Origin: Candidatus Bathyarchaeota archaeon
Lineage (GTDB): Archaea; Thermoproteota; Bathyarchaeia; TCS64
DNA length: 23,855 nt
Assembly: GCA_016934355.1 (NCBI GenBank)
Contig: JAFGTA010000199.1
Span: 1 to 23,855, forward strand
Direction: 5' to 3'
Under the pieces are notes generated by a model. The model had not been told where the DNA came from, did no database searches, and saw only the letters and a program-made list of their open reading frames with translations. Shown here in pieces: positions 13,425 to 20,612 of the stretch. The translations under genes and the position numbers were made by a program. Position 1 is the stretch's first letter. Each line of letters opens with the position of its first letter.

Positions 13425-13967
13425 ATGACCGGTGTGGTAGTGTCTCCTTATGACGCCGAGTGGAGAACTTGGTTCCGTGAGCTGAGAGACATGATATAGC
13501 CTCTGGTATCGGACATCGCCATCGACGTAGTCCACGTCGGCAGCACCTCCGTCGAGGGCATGAGCGCCAAACCGATAATAGACATTGACATCGTGGCTGA
13601 GACCCTCGACGGCCTCACACGTTTTAAGGAGAGGCTCGGCGAGCTGGGGTACGTTCACGTCGGCGACCTTGGCATCGCCGACCGCAAGGCATTCAAACAG
13701 AAGGGTGAACCGCTTCACCCCCACAATCTCTACCTGGTCCGGAGGGACTCCGCGGCTTACAGAAACCATGTGTTGCTGAAGAAACACCTCACGGGGAACC
13801 CTGGGTCGTTCAAGAGGTACAACGACCTCAAGCTCAGCCTCGCCGACTCGGCGTTCGACGTGGACGAGTACTGCCGGTCGAAGACCACGCTGATACTGGA
13901 GCTTCTCGAAGCTGAGGGCGTACCGAGGTCGGAGCTAGACCAGATCAGGGACGAGAACCCATCGTAA
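13425..13967 (+). pseudogene. GrpB-family (UPF0157, nucleotidyltransferase-like) gene interrupted by an in-frame TAG
   Basis: Read from ATG 13425 the frame gives MTGVVVSPYDAEWRTWFREL and on to RDMI, then TAG at 13497-13499. It continues in the same frame through HVGSTSVEGMSAKPIIDIDI (37-56) to TAA at 13965-13967, about 180 codons, the normal GrpB length. The SPYDAEW start, GSTS and AKPIIDIDI motifs, and HNLYLV, RNHVLLKKHL and KRYNDLKL downstream are family hallmarks of this nucleotidyltransferase-fold protein. Restarting at ATG 13560 would drop the GSTS active-site motif. TAG is the commonest stop in this window, so a nonsense-mutated pseudogene (or sequencing error) is likelier than recoding. 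The downstream reading frame is otherwise intact, suggesting recent loss. Confidence 0.78.
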
Positions 13968-14009
13968 AAACTATAATATTCACAGTTCGAATGGCTTATG
14001 TAATTCTCG

Positions 14010-14051
14010 GTTCACCGCCGACAACCCATTGACTACCTCCAGACGGTGAAC
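14010..14051. repeat. 8-bp inverted repeat around a half palindrome
   Basis: GTTCACCG (14010-14017) and CGGTGAAC (14044-14051) enclose ATTGACTACC (14028-14037), which matches the loop and right arm of the palindromic repeat family. Probably a decayed repeat copy; its centre (14029.5) is 93 and 123 bp from two array copies, about 9 and 12 turns. Confidence 0.35.
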
Positions 14052-14092
14052 TCCATGGACGCTGTGATGGCCTCGCTTTCCAGATCGAGGGA

Positions 14093-14316
14093 GGTAATTA
14101 CTACCCCTCGAAGCGGTAGTTAGTACTATCTCTCCGGAAGAAGCGGTAGTATTAACTACCGCCTGAGCCTGAGTGGGTAGTCAATACCATCGTTTCGTCC
14201 GTCCAGCCTATGAAACGGTAGTCAATACTACCGTATCCTCCGCTCAGTCTTGATAACGGTAGTTAATACTACCGCCTAATTCGTCTAGTATTGGAAGCGG
14301 TAGTCAATACTACCGC
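14093..14316. repeat. Palindrome cluster 2: phased array of seven copies
   Basis: Copies: 14093-14105 (degenerate), 14113-14132 (degenerate right arm), 14143-14162 (perfect, inverted orientation, loop ATTA), 14174-14193 (degenerate), 14215-14234, 14256-14275 and 14297-14316 (perfect). Consensus GCGGTAGTYAATACTACCGC. From the second copy the centres (14122.5, 14152.5, 14183.5, 14224.5, 14265.5, 14306.5) are 30, 31, 41, 41 and 41 bp apart. The 10-21 bp between copies is unique sequence. The last copy abuts the stop codon of the Cas2-like gene. The 349 bp between GrpB and that gene hold no coding frame I can support. Confidence 0.9.
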
Positions 14317-14595
14317 TTAGGCCGGCGTGACAGGCTCTCCCTTGAAGACGGCGACATCCACGCCGTAGTGCGAAGCCAGCTTCGCGGCGGCCGAGGCGGC
14401 TCTGCCGCTTCTCGCTAAGACGACGCTATACTGTATGCTCCTACAGCCTGTCTGACTCTTCAGCCTCCGCAGGTTCGCCCAGAACCTAGGGCTCGGTTTG
14501 CGTCCTCTGAAGTCGTAGACAATAACCCATGTGCCCGTCTCGTTGACGTGTGCATACTCGTCTAGGCACCGCTGCGCGAGGCTGATTCGGCCCAT
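14317..14595 (-). CDS. Cas2/VapD-like small protein flanked by palindromic repeats
   Basis: 92 aa. GTWVIVYDFRG (21-31) resembles the first strand of Cas2, ending in the Asp (here Asp28) that binds metal in Cas2 nucleases. It is followed by helix PSPRFWANLRRLKSQTG, strand SIQYSVVLAR (the Q-Y-S-V block is Cas2-like), helix SGRAASAAAKLASHYG and strand VDVAVFKGEPV. It is slightly shorter than a full Cas2 fold; the beta2-beta3 hairpin seems reduced. There is no Cas1 or other cas gene nearby, so it is a stand-alone relative with unknown role (nuclease, toxin or DNA-binding). A perfect palindrome abuts its stop and another lies between its TATA-like box (ATTTAGG, 14625-14631) and its ATG. Assignment is by pattern only. 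Confidence 0.6.
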   Translation of the reverse strand: MGRISLAQRCLDEYAHVNETGTWVIVYDFRGRKPSPRFWANLRRLKSQTGCRSIQYSVVLARSGRAASAAAKLASHYGVDVAVFKGEPVTPA

Positions 14596-14604
14596 GATCC
14601 GTCA

Positions 14605-14624
14605 GGGGGTAGTATTGACTACCG
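14605..14624. repeat. Palindrome copy in the promoter of the Cas2-like gene
   Basis: GGGGTAGTATTGACTACCGC, inverted orientation relative to the cluster-2 majority. It fills the space between the TATA-like box (14625-14631) and the expected start site near 14602, so a bound protein would block transcription. Its centre is 308 bp from the last cluster-2 copy, about 30 helical turns. Confidence 0.8.
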
Positions 14625-14631
14625 CCTAAAT
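14625..14631 (-). promoter_or_regulatory. TATA-like box of the Cas2-like gene
   Basis: ATTTAGG on the minus strand, centred about 33 nt before the ATG at 14595, with a palindrome copy immediately downstream. Confidence 0.4.
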
Positions 14632-14680
14632 CCGCTGCGGACACTGGGGACCCCTGTCACAGATACACACCAGTCACCGG

Positions 14681-15139
14681 TTAGCCTTCCACCCTGTCGA
14701 GGGCGTACGCGAGGAGCTCCGCGTAGAAGCCTTCGCCCAGCGCCTCTCCGCCGCCGACACCTGGACACGTCGGGTCCACGCCTATGACGTAGACGTCTCC
14801 CTCTCGCTCCACGTAGAAGGGGTACATGCGGCAGAGGAGGGCGCGGTCTTCGTAGACGGTGCACCCGTCAACGCGGTAGAGGACGCACACGCCGTCCTTC
14901 TTCCTCATGACTGCGTTGAATCTGCCCTCTTCGACGGGGTCGCTGAACTCCGTTGCCCCGGTCTCTTCGAGTCTCTTGACGTCGCAGTCGAGGAGGAGTA
15001 CGCGTCTCTCCCAGCCTTCGACATCCCTGCAGCAGCGGCCGCATCTTGTGCAACTCCAACGGAGCCAGGCGGAGTAGTAGAACTCGATCTCGCGGCCTTT
15101 GCGTTTCAATGTGCCTCGGAGGTGGGTGGGCTCGTCCAT
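14681..15139 (-). CDS. YkgJ-type CxxCxxCC zinc/iron-chelating protein
   Basis: 152 aa. The family motif CTRCGRCC (30-37) is followed downstream by DGVCVLYRVDGCTVYEDRALLCRMYPF, giving the second Cys cluster typical of PF03692-type proteins (C-x-V-Y-x-x-R-x-x-x-C-R-x-x-P-F). An additional CPG occurs near 124. The family binds Zn or Fe-S; no substrate is established, though a role as a methyl-lysine/flagellin-type modifying or metal-handling protein has been suggested for relatives. It starts 3 bp after the aspartate racemase stop on the same strand, so the two form an operon with likely coupled translation. Confidence 0.85.
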   Translation of the reverse strand: MDEPTHLRGTLKRKGREIEFYYSAWLRWSCTRCGRCCRDVEGWERRVLLLDCDVKRLEETGATEFSDPVEEGRFNAVMRKKDGVCVLYRVDGCTVYEDRALLCRMYPFYVEREGDVYVIGVDPTCPGVGGGEALGEGFYAELLAYALDRVEG

Positions 15140-15142
15140 GGG

Positions 15143-15838
15143 TCAGCCCCGGGCGAGCTCGATGGCCTTCTCGGCGAGTGCCTGCATGGGGTCCACGACC
15201 GGCACCGTCAGGTCTCCGTCGTGGAGGACGAGGCTCACCTCGGTGCAGCCGCAGATCACGGCCTCGGCGCCAACGGCCATGAGTTCGTGGGCGGCCCTGT
15301 GCAGCAGCTTGCCACCTGTCTCCAGGTCGCCTAGCTTGATGTGGCTGTATATGGCCTTCATGACGTCGCGTTGGGACGAGTCGGATGGGGCTACTATGTC
15401 GATTCCCTGGTCGCCGTAGCTCATGTGGTAGAGCCTGCTGGCGAGGGTACCGTCCGTGGCGAGCAGCCCAGCCTTCCCGACGCCGGGGTGCCTGCGTCTG
15501 GTGTCCTCGGCGCTGAGCCTGATCATGTGGAGCACGGGTATTTCTAGGCCTTTTTGGAGCTCTGCGTGGAAGTGGTGCGCGGTGTTGCACGGCATTATGA
15601 GGAAGTCGGCTCCGGCTCGCTGGAGGTTCAGCCCGGTCTCCAGCATCATGGGTAGGGGGCTGGGGCCTGTACCGAGGATGGCCGGGGTCCTGTCGGGTAT
15701 CTTAGCGTTGCTGTCGATTATCACGCGGTGGTGGTCCTGGTCTCTCTTGACTGGGGTGGCTCTTATTATCCTCATGTAGAGGTCGGCTGTTGCCTCGGGG
15801 CCCATGCCTCCGAGTATGCCGATTATCTTCGCGCCCAA
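15143..15838 (-). CDS. Aspartate/glutamate racemase family protein, canonical Cys/Cys
   Basis: 231 aa. The two catalytic cysteines of cofactor-independent Asp/Glu racemases are both present: Cys84 in MPCNTAHHF and Cys198 in CGCTEVSL. N-terminal GILGGMGPEATADLY is the classic block of the aspartate racemase subgroup. The reaction is L/D interconversion of aspartate (or a close analogue). The start is TTG at 15838, supported by CTGAGGCG about 8 nt upstream (GAGG complement at 15847-15850); the first ATG lies inside the GGMG motif and cannot be right. It forms an operon with the CxxCxxCC gene and lies 66 bp downstream of the aminotransferase on the same strand. Confidence 0.9.
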   Translation of the reverse strand: MGAKIIGILGGMGPEATADLYMRIIRATPVKRDQDHHRVIIDSNAKIPDRTPAILGTGPSPLPMMLETGLNLQRAGADFLIMPCNTAHHFHAELQKGLEIPVLHMIRLSAEDTRRRHPGVGKAGLLATDGTLASRLYHMSYGDQGIDIVAPSDSSQRDVMKAIYSHIKLGDLETGGKLLHRAAHELMAVGAEAVICGCTEVSLVLHDGDLTVPVVDPMQALAEKAIELARG

Positions 15839-15904
15839 CTGTTACGCCTCAGGTATCACGGTGCCCGGTACGATTTAGGAGTTATCAAGGTGGACGTCTG
15901 GCCG

Positions 15905-16759
15905 CTACAGGATGGGTTCGCCGTTCTCCTCGATGTAGCTGCGGTACAGCTTGATCGCCTTGCGGGTTACCGGCCCCATTTCGCCGTCGCCTATGACTCT
16001 ACCGTCTACCTTGACGACTGGCCTTATCTCGGCGCCTGTGCCGCAGATGAAAGCCTCGTCGGCGTTCCACAGGTCCATCAGCGTGACGTTGCCCTGGCAC
16101 GCCTCTACGCCGTTCCACGGCAGCAGCCCTAGGAGCAGGTTCCGGGTGACGCCCTCCAGCGCGTTGGCGGCGCACGGAGTGTAGACGACGCCGTCCCGTA
16201 CTATCATGAGGTTTGCTAGGCTCGCCTCGGCGACGTAGCCCATGTGGTCCAGCATTATGGCGTAGTCGGCTCCGGCGGTCTGGGCCTCCACCTTTGCGAG
16301 CATGAGGTCGAGCCGGCTGTTGGTCTTGATCTGTGCCGGGATGCTGTCGGGCGCCGCCCTGCGGACACTGGACACTATGGCGGTGAGGGGCTCACCCATC
16401 CTGCTGCTGCTTCTCTCGGCGATCCTTATCACCACGTTGGGCTCTCCGCCTACCTCGCCGTACCCTACCCACGGCGCGAGGTGGCAGTTCTTGTAACCGT
16501 TCGCCTGTACGGTCTCGATGACTGCCTCCCTGAACTCGTCCGGGCTCATGGGTATGGCTATGCCTGCGCCCTTTGCGGAGGCGTAGAGGCGGCGTATGTG
16601 GGCGTCCAGCTCCACGACCTTGCCGTCGTAGACCCGTATCCCCTCGTACACGGCCCATCCGTGTGTCACCCCCTCGTCGTAGACGGTTATCCTCGCCATG
16701 CTCTTGGGCACCAGCTTCCCGTTCAGGTAGATCAAAGGCTCAACCAATGCGTTACACAC
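15905..16759 (-). CDS. PLP-dependent class IV aminotransferase (branched-chain or D-amino-acid type)
   Basis: 284 aa. IYLNGKLVP (10-18) and ARITVYDEGVTHGWAVYEGIRVYDGKVVELDAHIRRL form the N-terminal block. Lys145 in QIKTNSRLDLMLAK is the expected PLP Schiff-base lysine. Glu178 in GYVAEASLANLMIV is the PLP N1 partner, and ALEGVTRNLLL contacts phosphate. EASLAN replaces the EGTGEN/EGSGEN usual for IlvE, so D-amino-acid transaminase or another fold-type IV specificity is equally possible; the adjacent aspartate racemase favours D-amino-acid chemistry. The start is GTG at 16759, with a TATTAAT-like box about 24 nt upstream, hence leaderless. Confidence 0.88.
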   Translation of the reverse strand: MCNALVEPLIYLNGKLVPKSMARITVYDEGVTHGWAVYEGIRVYDGKVVELDAHIRRLYASAKGAGIAIPMSPDEFREAVIETVQANGYKNCHLAPWVGYGEVGGEPNVVIRIAERSSSRMGEPLTAIVSSVRRAAPDSIPAQIKTNSRLDLMLAKVEAQTAGADYAIMLDHMGYVAEASLANLMIVRDGVVYTPCAANALEGVTRNLLLGLLPWNGVEACQGNVTLMDLWNADEAFICGTGAEIRPVVKVDGRVIGDGEMGPVTRKAIKLYRSYIEENGEPIL

Positions 16760-16779
16760 ATCAACCTGCTTGCACTGGC

Positions 16780-16786
16780 TATTAAT
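16780..16786 (-). promoter_or_regulatory. TATA box of the aminotransferase gene
   Basis: ATTAATA on the minus strand, centred 24 nt upstream of the GTG at 16759, so the transcript is probably leaderless. Confidence 0.4.
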
Positions 16787-16841
16787 CGGTTACGCCCACG
16801 GGGAAAACATTCATCTAACCGTTCACTACACCAGTTCAGTC

Positions 16842-17384
16842 ATGAGACAAGTCTGGATTCACGTACTCACCGCTTTGGCGGTCCTCGGCGTCGGCGCGAC
16901 GAGCTACCACCTGATGGCCCTGACGTCGATGACGGCCACCCAGGTGAACTCCTACGAGATGGACGACGGCCCGTACATGGGGGGCCGGCTCACCGCTGTA
17001 GAGTCACTGACAACCAGCACGACGGAGATAAGGGTAATGTACAGCGCGAACGCCACCGTGGACGTCTACATCATGACGCGGGGCGACTACAACAGGCTCG
17101 ACTCGCTCGGGGCGCGGCCGGAGCAGTACCTTGCGACGCAGCAGGGGGTCAACGGCACCCTGACGTACCGCCCGACGAACAGCAACAAGGTGTACATGGT
17201 GGCTTTCTACTCCGACGACGCCTTCATGCTGCATGAGCGCCAGATATCGGCGCTTTACTATCGCACGTCTGAGGCGGACATACGGACCATGTGGATGCTG
17301 GACGGGGCGCTGATCGTGATCGCTTTAGCCCTCGCGGCTTGGAGCGTCGCCGACTCGCTTGGGTTCATGAAGGGCGAGGACTAG
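16842..17384 (+). CDS. Membrane protein with N- and C-terminal helices and an exported domain
   Basis: 180 aa from ATG 16842; an in-frame start at 16770 would add 24 residues of unconvincing composition and overlap the opposite promoter. A hydrophobic segment at about 5-25 (WIHVLTALAVLGVGATSYHLM) and another near 150-170 (MLDGALIVIALALAAWSVA) bracket about 125 residues that should face outside. They contain NAT and NGT sequons (possible N-glycosylation) and a beta-rich pattern (VDVYIMTRGDYNRL, KVYMVAFYSDDAFM). I recognise no family; the layout resembles small archaeal envelope proteins. It converges on the large surface-protein gene 58 bp away. Confidence 0.65.
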   Translation: MRQVWIHVLTALAVLGVGATSYHLMALTSMTATQVNSYEMDDGPYMGGRLTAVESLTTSTTEIRVMYSANATVDVYIMTRGDYNRLDSLGARPEQYLATQQGVNGTLTYRPTNSNKVYMVAFYSDDAFMLHERQISALYYRTSEADIRTMWMLDGALIVIALALAAWSVADSLGFMKGED

Positions 17385-17442
17385 CCTTTCGGTTCGTACA
17401 CGTAATAGCTGAATCTGTTTCAGGTTGCATACGTAGGCTGGG

Positions 17443-18945
17443 TCAGGGCCGTGACATGGTTATCGGGGTGCTCGTGCCGAGCCTGACCGTCGTGTTCAGC
17501 TTCAAGCCGCCTTTCTCGGCGACAAGCGTCCTCGTGGCCGTGATGTTGTTTATATACCTATAGGACCTTGCCCCGGCCCAGTACGTGTAGAAGGTGAGGC
17601 TGAACCTTGCCTCGCCGAAGAAGTCTGTGCTGCCTCTCCACGTAGCGTCGCCGTCCTGGTTCAGCAGGGTGAGCTCTGCCCCCTGAACGGCGTGTCCATC
17701 GTCCTCAACCACCACAGTATAGACGCGTTCAAGCCTCGTCCTGCCCCAGAAACCGGTGTCCGTCTCGTTAAGCAGGGTTAGGCTGCCTTTGACCGTGGCG
17801 ACTGTTTCGTGGCCGTCGAGGGTCTCGGCGCAGACCTGCTCGAAGACCCCTATGCCCGTGAACATGTGGAGGTGAAGGGTTTTCGCCTTGGAGTCCCTGA
17901 GCGTGAACTCCGTGTCAGTGTGGGGGCTGAACCTGTTGAAGACGCAGCCGGACACCTCGAAGGCTCCTTCGCCGATGTAGAGGCCGAAGCACCGCGAGTC
18001 AGCCATCTCCAGGCTCCCCGTGACGACGACGTTGTGCAGTCTCTGGTTTGCCAGCGTGACGTCGGAGTCGTACGCGTATAGTGAGAGGCGGTCGACGTCG
18101 CTGTCGATTACCGTCGCCCAAAGGGCGTCGCATTCGCCGCCCAGAGCCTCGGCGGTGAACAGTTTGTGGTGGACTGGCAGGGGCTCTGTCAGCTCCACGT
18201 CTCTTGAGTGGTTGAACACGAGTTGGAGGTGCCCTACCCTGGAGCCTGAGACGGTTACGCGTCCCCCTGTGATTCTCTGCCACTCGGTGACGCTGGCTGT
18301 GTAGGGGCCCAGGTCGGTGACGTTGGAATCTGTGATGCTGCACTCTGCGCCCTGTATTACGCCGACTCGGCTCATCTTCGAGTCTCTTATGGTGGTGGTT
18401 GAGCGGCCTTTGCAGACGATGAACGCGTCTGACAGGTCCGAGCCTTCTATCTGGGCCGTGCTGTGGTCGAACATCCCTGTGGTGACGAGGCGGTCGGATA
18501 CTATCGTCGAGTTCGTCACCGTGAGCGACGAGTGGTTCAGGAACGCGACTGTGTAGCTCACCGGAACAACGTCGAACAGGTAGTGCCAACTCGTCTTCTC
18601 AGCTACGTACAACTGGGCGTCCCTGACTATGAGCCGCGAATTATCCCGGACCACGAGCGCCCCGTCGAGTATGTAGGTGCAGTTCTCGATGACGAGGGTC
18701 TCGTCTCCGCTCAGCACGAGGTCGCCTTCATGGGTCACCACCGTGCCGTACGCTGGGCTCCACTCCGTGGTCCCGTAGTCGGGGTACGTATACTCGGGCA
18801 CCGGCTGCCCCCACGTCTCGGGGGTCACCTGTCGCCTGACGGGCGGCGGGTTTACGAGGTGTGGGCAGGAGTAGGCGATGACCGCGAGCAGGAGGACGGC
18901 TATGGCCGCCGTCAGCCTCGACTCGGGTTCCGCTAAAAACCCCAT
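17443..18945 (-). CDS. Secreted or anchored beta-helix-like surface protein
   Basis: 500 aa from ATG 18945; the longer frame to 18987 would include the TATA box CATAAATAGT (18967-18976), which is 26 nt before this ATG. Residues about 11-28 (LTAAIAVLLLAVIAYSC) form a signal peptide or N-terminal anchor. Residues 70-400 have short recurring strand-turn units (LVLSGDETLVIENCTYILDG, LTVTNSTIVSD, TTIRDSKMSRVGV, CSITDSNV) typical of right-handed parallel beta-helices. The C-terminal about 420-500 (VVVEDDGHAVQGAELTLLN, RGSTDFFGEARFSL) resembles a carboxypeptidase-regulatory/Ig-like domain. Many N-x-S/T sequons suggest glycosylation. Probably a cell-surface carbohydrate-binding or adhesive protein; no catalytic motif seen. 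Confidence 0.72.
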   Translation of the reverse strand: MGFLAEPESRLTAAIAVLLLAVIAYSCPHLVNPPPVRRQVTPETWGQPVPEYTYPDYGTTEWSPAYGTVVTHEGDLVLSGDETLVIENCTYILDGALVVRDNSRLIVRDAQLYVAEKTSWHYLFDVVPVSYTVAFLNHSSLTVTNSTIVSDRLVTTGMFDHSTAQIEGSDLSDAFIVCKGRSTTTIRDSKMSRVGVIQGAECSITDSNVTDLGPYTASVTEWQRITGGRVTVSGSRVGHLQLVFNHSRDVELTEPLPVHHKLFTAEALGGECDALWATVIDSDVDRLSLYAYDSDVTLANQRLHNVVVTGSLEMADSRCFGLYIGEGAFEVSGCVFNRFSPHTDTEFTLRDSKAKTLHLHMFTGIGVFEQVCAETLDGHETVATVKGSLTLLNETDTGFWGRTRLERVYTVVVEDDGHAVQGAELTLLNQDGDATWRGSTDFFGEARFSLTFYTYWAGARSYRYINNITATRTLVAEKGGLKLNTTVRLGTSTPITMSRP

Positions 18946-18966
18946 GATGTAAACCCCGTGTGGTTG

Positions 18967-18976
18967 ACTATTTATG
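18967..18976 (-). promoter_or_regulatory. TATA box deciding the surface-protein start
   Basis: CATAAATAGT on the minus strand, centred 26 nt before ATG 18945, giving a leaderless transcript and excluding the longer frame. Confidence 0.55.
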
Positions 18977-19038
18977 GGTTCGCACACCCGTGTATACGGC
19001 CTAGCCCTGTGCGGCGTGTCGCTGTAGAGAGCGAGAAA

Positions 19039-19047
19039 TGTATAAGG
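19039..19047 (+). promoter_or_regulatory. TATA box of the ZIP transporter gene
   Basis: TGTATAAGG centred 30 nt before ATG 19073, giving a predicted leader of about 3 nt. Confidence 0.55.
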
Positions 19048-19072
19048 GCGTCGCCGGAACTATCAGACTAGT

Positions 19073-19828
19073 ATGAACGCGTCGCTGAGCGTGTGGGCTT
19101 CGTCGCTGGCCGCGGTAGCGCTGGTGAGTCTGCTGTCGCTTGTGGGCGTCATATTCGTGGCGTTGGGCCCTGAGCTCTCTAAGAGGCGGATTCTCTACCT
19201 TGTGAGCTTCTCGGTGGGCGGGCTGTTCGGCGGCGCCTTCTTCCACCTGTTACCCGAGGCCCTCGAGATGGGCGGCTCCGCCCTGTCTGTGTCGACTTAC
19301 CTGATGCTGGGTGTGTTCACGTCGTATGTGATCGAGATGATGCTCATGTGGAGGCACTGCCACGTCCCGACTTCTGAGACACACCCCCACACCTTCGCCT
19401 ACGTCAACCTCGTTGGGGACGGCATTCACAACATGGTGGACGGTATAGTTATCGGCGGAGCCTTCCTCACGTCGCCCAGCCTAGGCGTAGCCACCACCGT
19501 CGCGATAGCCCTCCACGAGATACCGCAGGAGATCGGTGACTTCGGGGTGCTCACCTACGCGGGGCTGAAGCGGGGCAGGGCCCTCGCGCTGAACCTCCTC
19601 TCCGCGTTGACCTCCGTGGTGGGTGTTGTGATCTCGCTTACCCTCAGCGCCTACGTCCAGGGCCTCGTCTCGTTCCTGCTGCCCTTCGCGGCTGGAAACT
19701 TCATCTACATCGCGGGCTCGGACCTCGTGCCAGAGCTCAAGGACGAGAAGGAGCTGTCGAGTAGCGCGGTCCAGCTAGCTCTGATGGCGACGGGTGCGGC
19801 GCTGCTGTACTTGCTGAAGATCAGATAG
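19073..19828 (+). CDS. ZIP family metal (zinc/iron) transporter
   Basis: 251 aa with about eight hydrophobic segments. The paired metal-site motifs are in adjacent helices: GDGIHNMVDGIVIG (HNxxDG, helix 4) and ALHEIPQEIGDFG (HExPxExGD, helix 5). GGLFGGAFFHLLPEAL near 48-63 is the family's early FHLLPE block. A His-rich loop (MWRHCHVPTSETHPHT) precedes helix 4 and probably gathers metal at the membrane surface. The C-terminal AAGNFIYIAGSDLVPELK is typical. It imports divalent metal into the cytoplasm. A TATA box at -30 suggests a near-leaderless transcript, so regulation is probably at the promoter. Confidence 0.93.
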   Translation: MNASLSVWASSLAAVALVSLLSLVGVIFVALGPELSKRRILYLVSFSVGGLFGGAFFHLLPEALEMGGSALSVSTYLMLGVFTSYVIEMMLMWRHCHVPTSETHPHTFAYVNLVGDGIHNMVDGIVIGGAFLTSPSLGVATTVAIALHEIPQEIGDFGVLTYAGLKRGRALALNLLSALTSVVGVVISLTLSAYVQGLVSFLLPFAAGNFIYIAGSDLVPELKDEKELSSSAVQLALMATGAALLYLLKIR

Positions 19829-19863
19829 AGAGAGCGACAGGTCATCAGCCTAGACGTCTCTAC

Positions 19864-19871
19864 CTTATATC
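19864..19871 (+). promoter_or_regulatory. TATA box of the maleate-isomerase-like gene
   Basis: CTTATATC centred about 33 nt before ATG 19901, giving a leader of about 8 nt. The alternative GTG at 19892 would fall at or before the predicted start site, so the ATG is preferred. Confidence 0.5.
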
Positions 19872-19900
19872 CGGGGTGGGTCAATTCCAGGGTGACTGCT

Positions 19901-20599
19901 ATGAGCCGCGTAGGTCTTCTGCTGCCAAGCAGCAACACGGTCATGGAGCCGGACCTCTACGCCATGACGCCGCGGGGGGTATCCGTGCACACGGCGCGGA
20001 TGATGCTTCACGACGTCACCCCCGAGGGCCTGGAGGAGATGGCTGGAGAGGCGGAGAAGGCGGCGCGGCTGCTCGCGACGGCCCGCGTGGACGTCATGGT
20101 CTACGGCTGCACCAGCGGCAGCCTGCTCAAGGGTGCCGGATGGGAGAGAGGCTTGGTGGACGCGATCCAGGGCGCCACAGGTACGCAGACTGTTACTACC
20201 GCGGGCGCTGTCATGGAGGCGCTGAAGACGCTTGAAGCCGGCAGCGTTTCGGTGTTCACGCCGTACACAGACCGTATAAACAGGCTGGAGAAGCTGTTCC
20301 TTGAGGGTCACGGCTTCAAGGTAGACACTATCAAAGGACTCGGGTTCACCGACAACCAGCGCATAGGCAGGACGGGGCGTGACGAGATCCTCGGCCTCGT
20401 CGACCCTGACCCGGGCTCAGACGCCGTGTTCATCAGCTGCACTAACCTGAGGGCGGCGCCCCTCATACGGCTCCTGGAAGAGACCCATGAGAGGCCTGTG
20501 GTCACAAGTAATCAGGCTTCCATGTGGGCTGCCCTCCGCGTCCTTGGCTTGCCGGGGAGGGAGGGCTATGGTACGCTCCTCGAATCCCTGGCGCCCTGA
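19901..20599 (+). CDS. Maleate cis-trans isomerase / arylmalonate decarboxylase-like enzyme (Asp/Glu racemase superfamily)
   Basis: 232 aa from MSRVGLLLPSSNTVMEPD. The opening block is the maleate-isomerase signature (LLPSSNTVMEPD). Both catalytic cysteines expected for isomerases are present: Cys70 in VYGCTSGSLLKG and Cys180 in VFISCTNLRA. Known members convert maleate to fumarate or act as decarboxylases on malonates; two cysteines argue against a single-Cys decarboxylase. Substrate is uncertain. Convergent with the MBL hydrolase, 13 bp between stops. It is one of three members of this superfamily within 7 kb. Confidence 0.85.
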   Translation: MSRVGLLLPSSNTVMEPDLYAMTPRGVSVHTARMMLHDVTPEGLEEMAGEAEKAARLLATARVDVMVYGCTSGSLLKGAGWERGLVDAIQGATGTQTVTTAGAVMEALKTLEAGSVSVFTPYTDRINRLEKLFLEGHGFKVDTIKGLGFTDNQRIGRTGRDEILGLVDPDPGSDAVFISCTNLRAAPLIRLLEETHERPVVTSNQASMWAALRVLGLPGREGYGTLLESLAP

Positions 20600-20612
20600 G
20601 ACTGAGCCTCGG

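Noticed and set aside
13497..13499. Pyrrolysine codon in the GrpB gene
   Set aside because: TAG is the commonest stop codon in this window and no pyl gene is visible.
13968..14090. tRNA gene near GTTCGAATG
   Set aside because: Only a T-loop-like string occurs; no acceptor, D-arm or anticodon stem can be formed.
14093..14316. CRISPR array
   Set aside because: Repeats are palindromic, vary in sequence and orientation, are separated by only 10-21 bp, and no cas1 or effector gene is nearby.
16244..17236. 330-aa plus-strand open frame
   Set aside because: Crosses two real genes in other frames (the aminotransferase antisense and the membrane protein); composition not protein-like.
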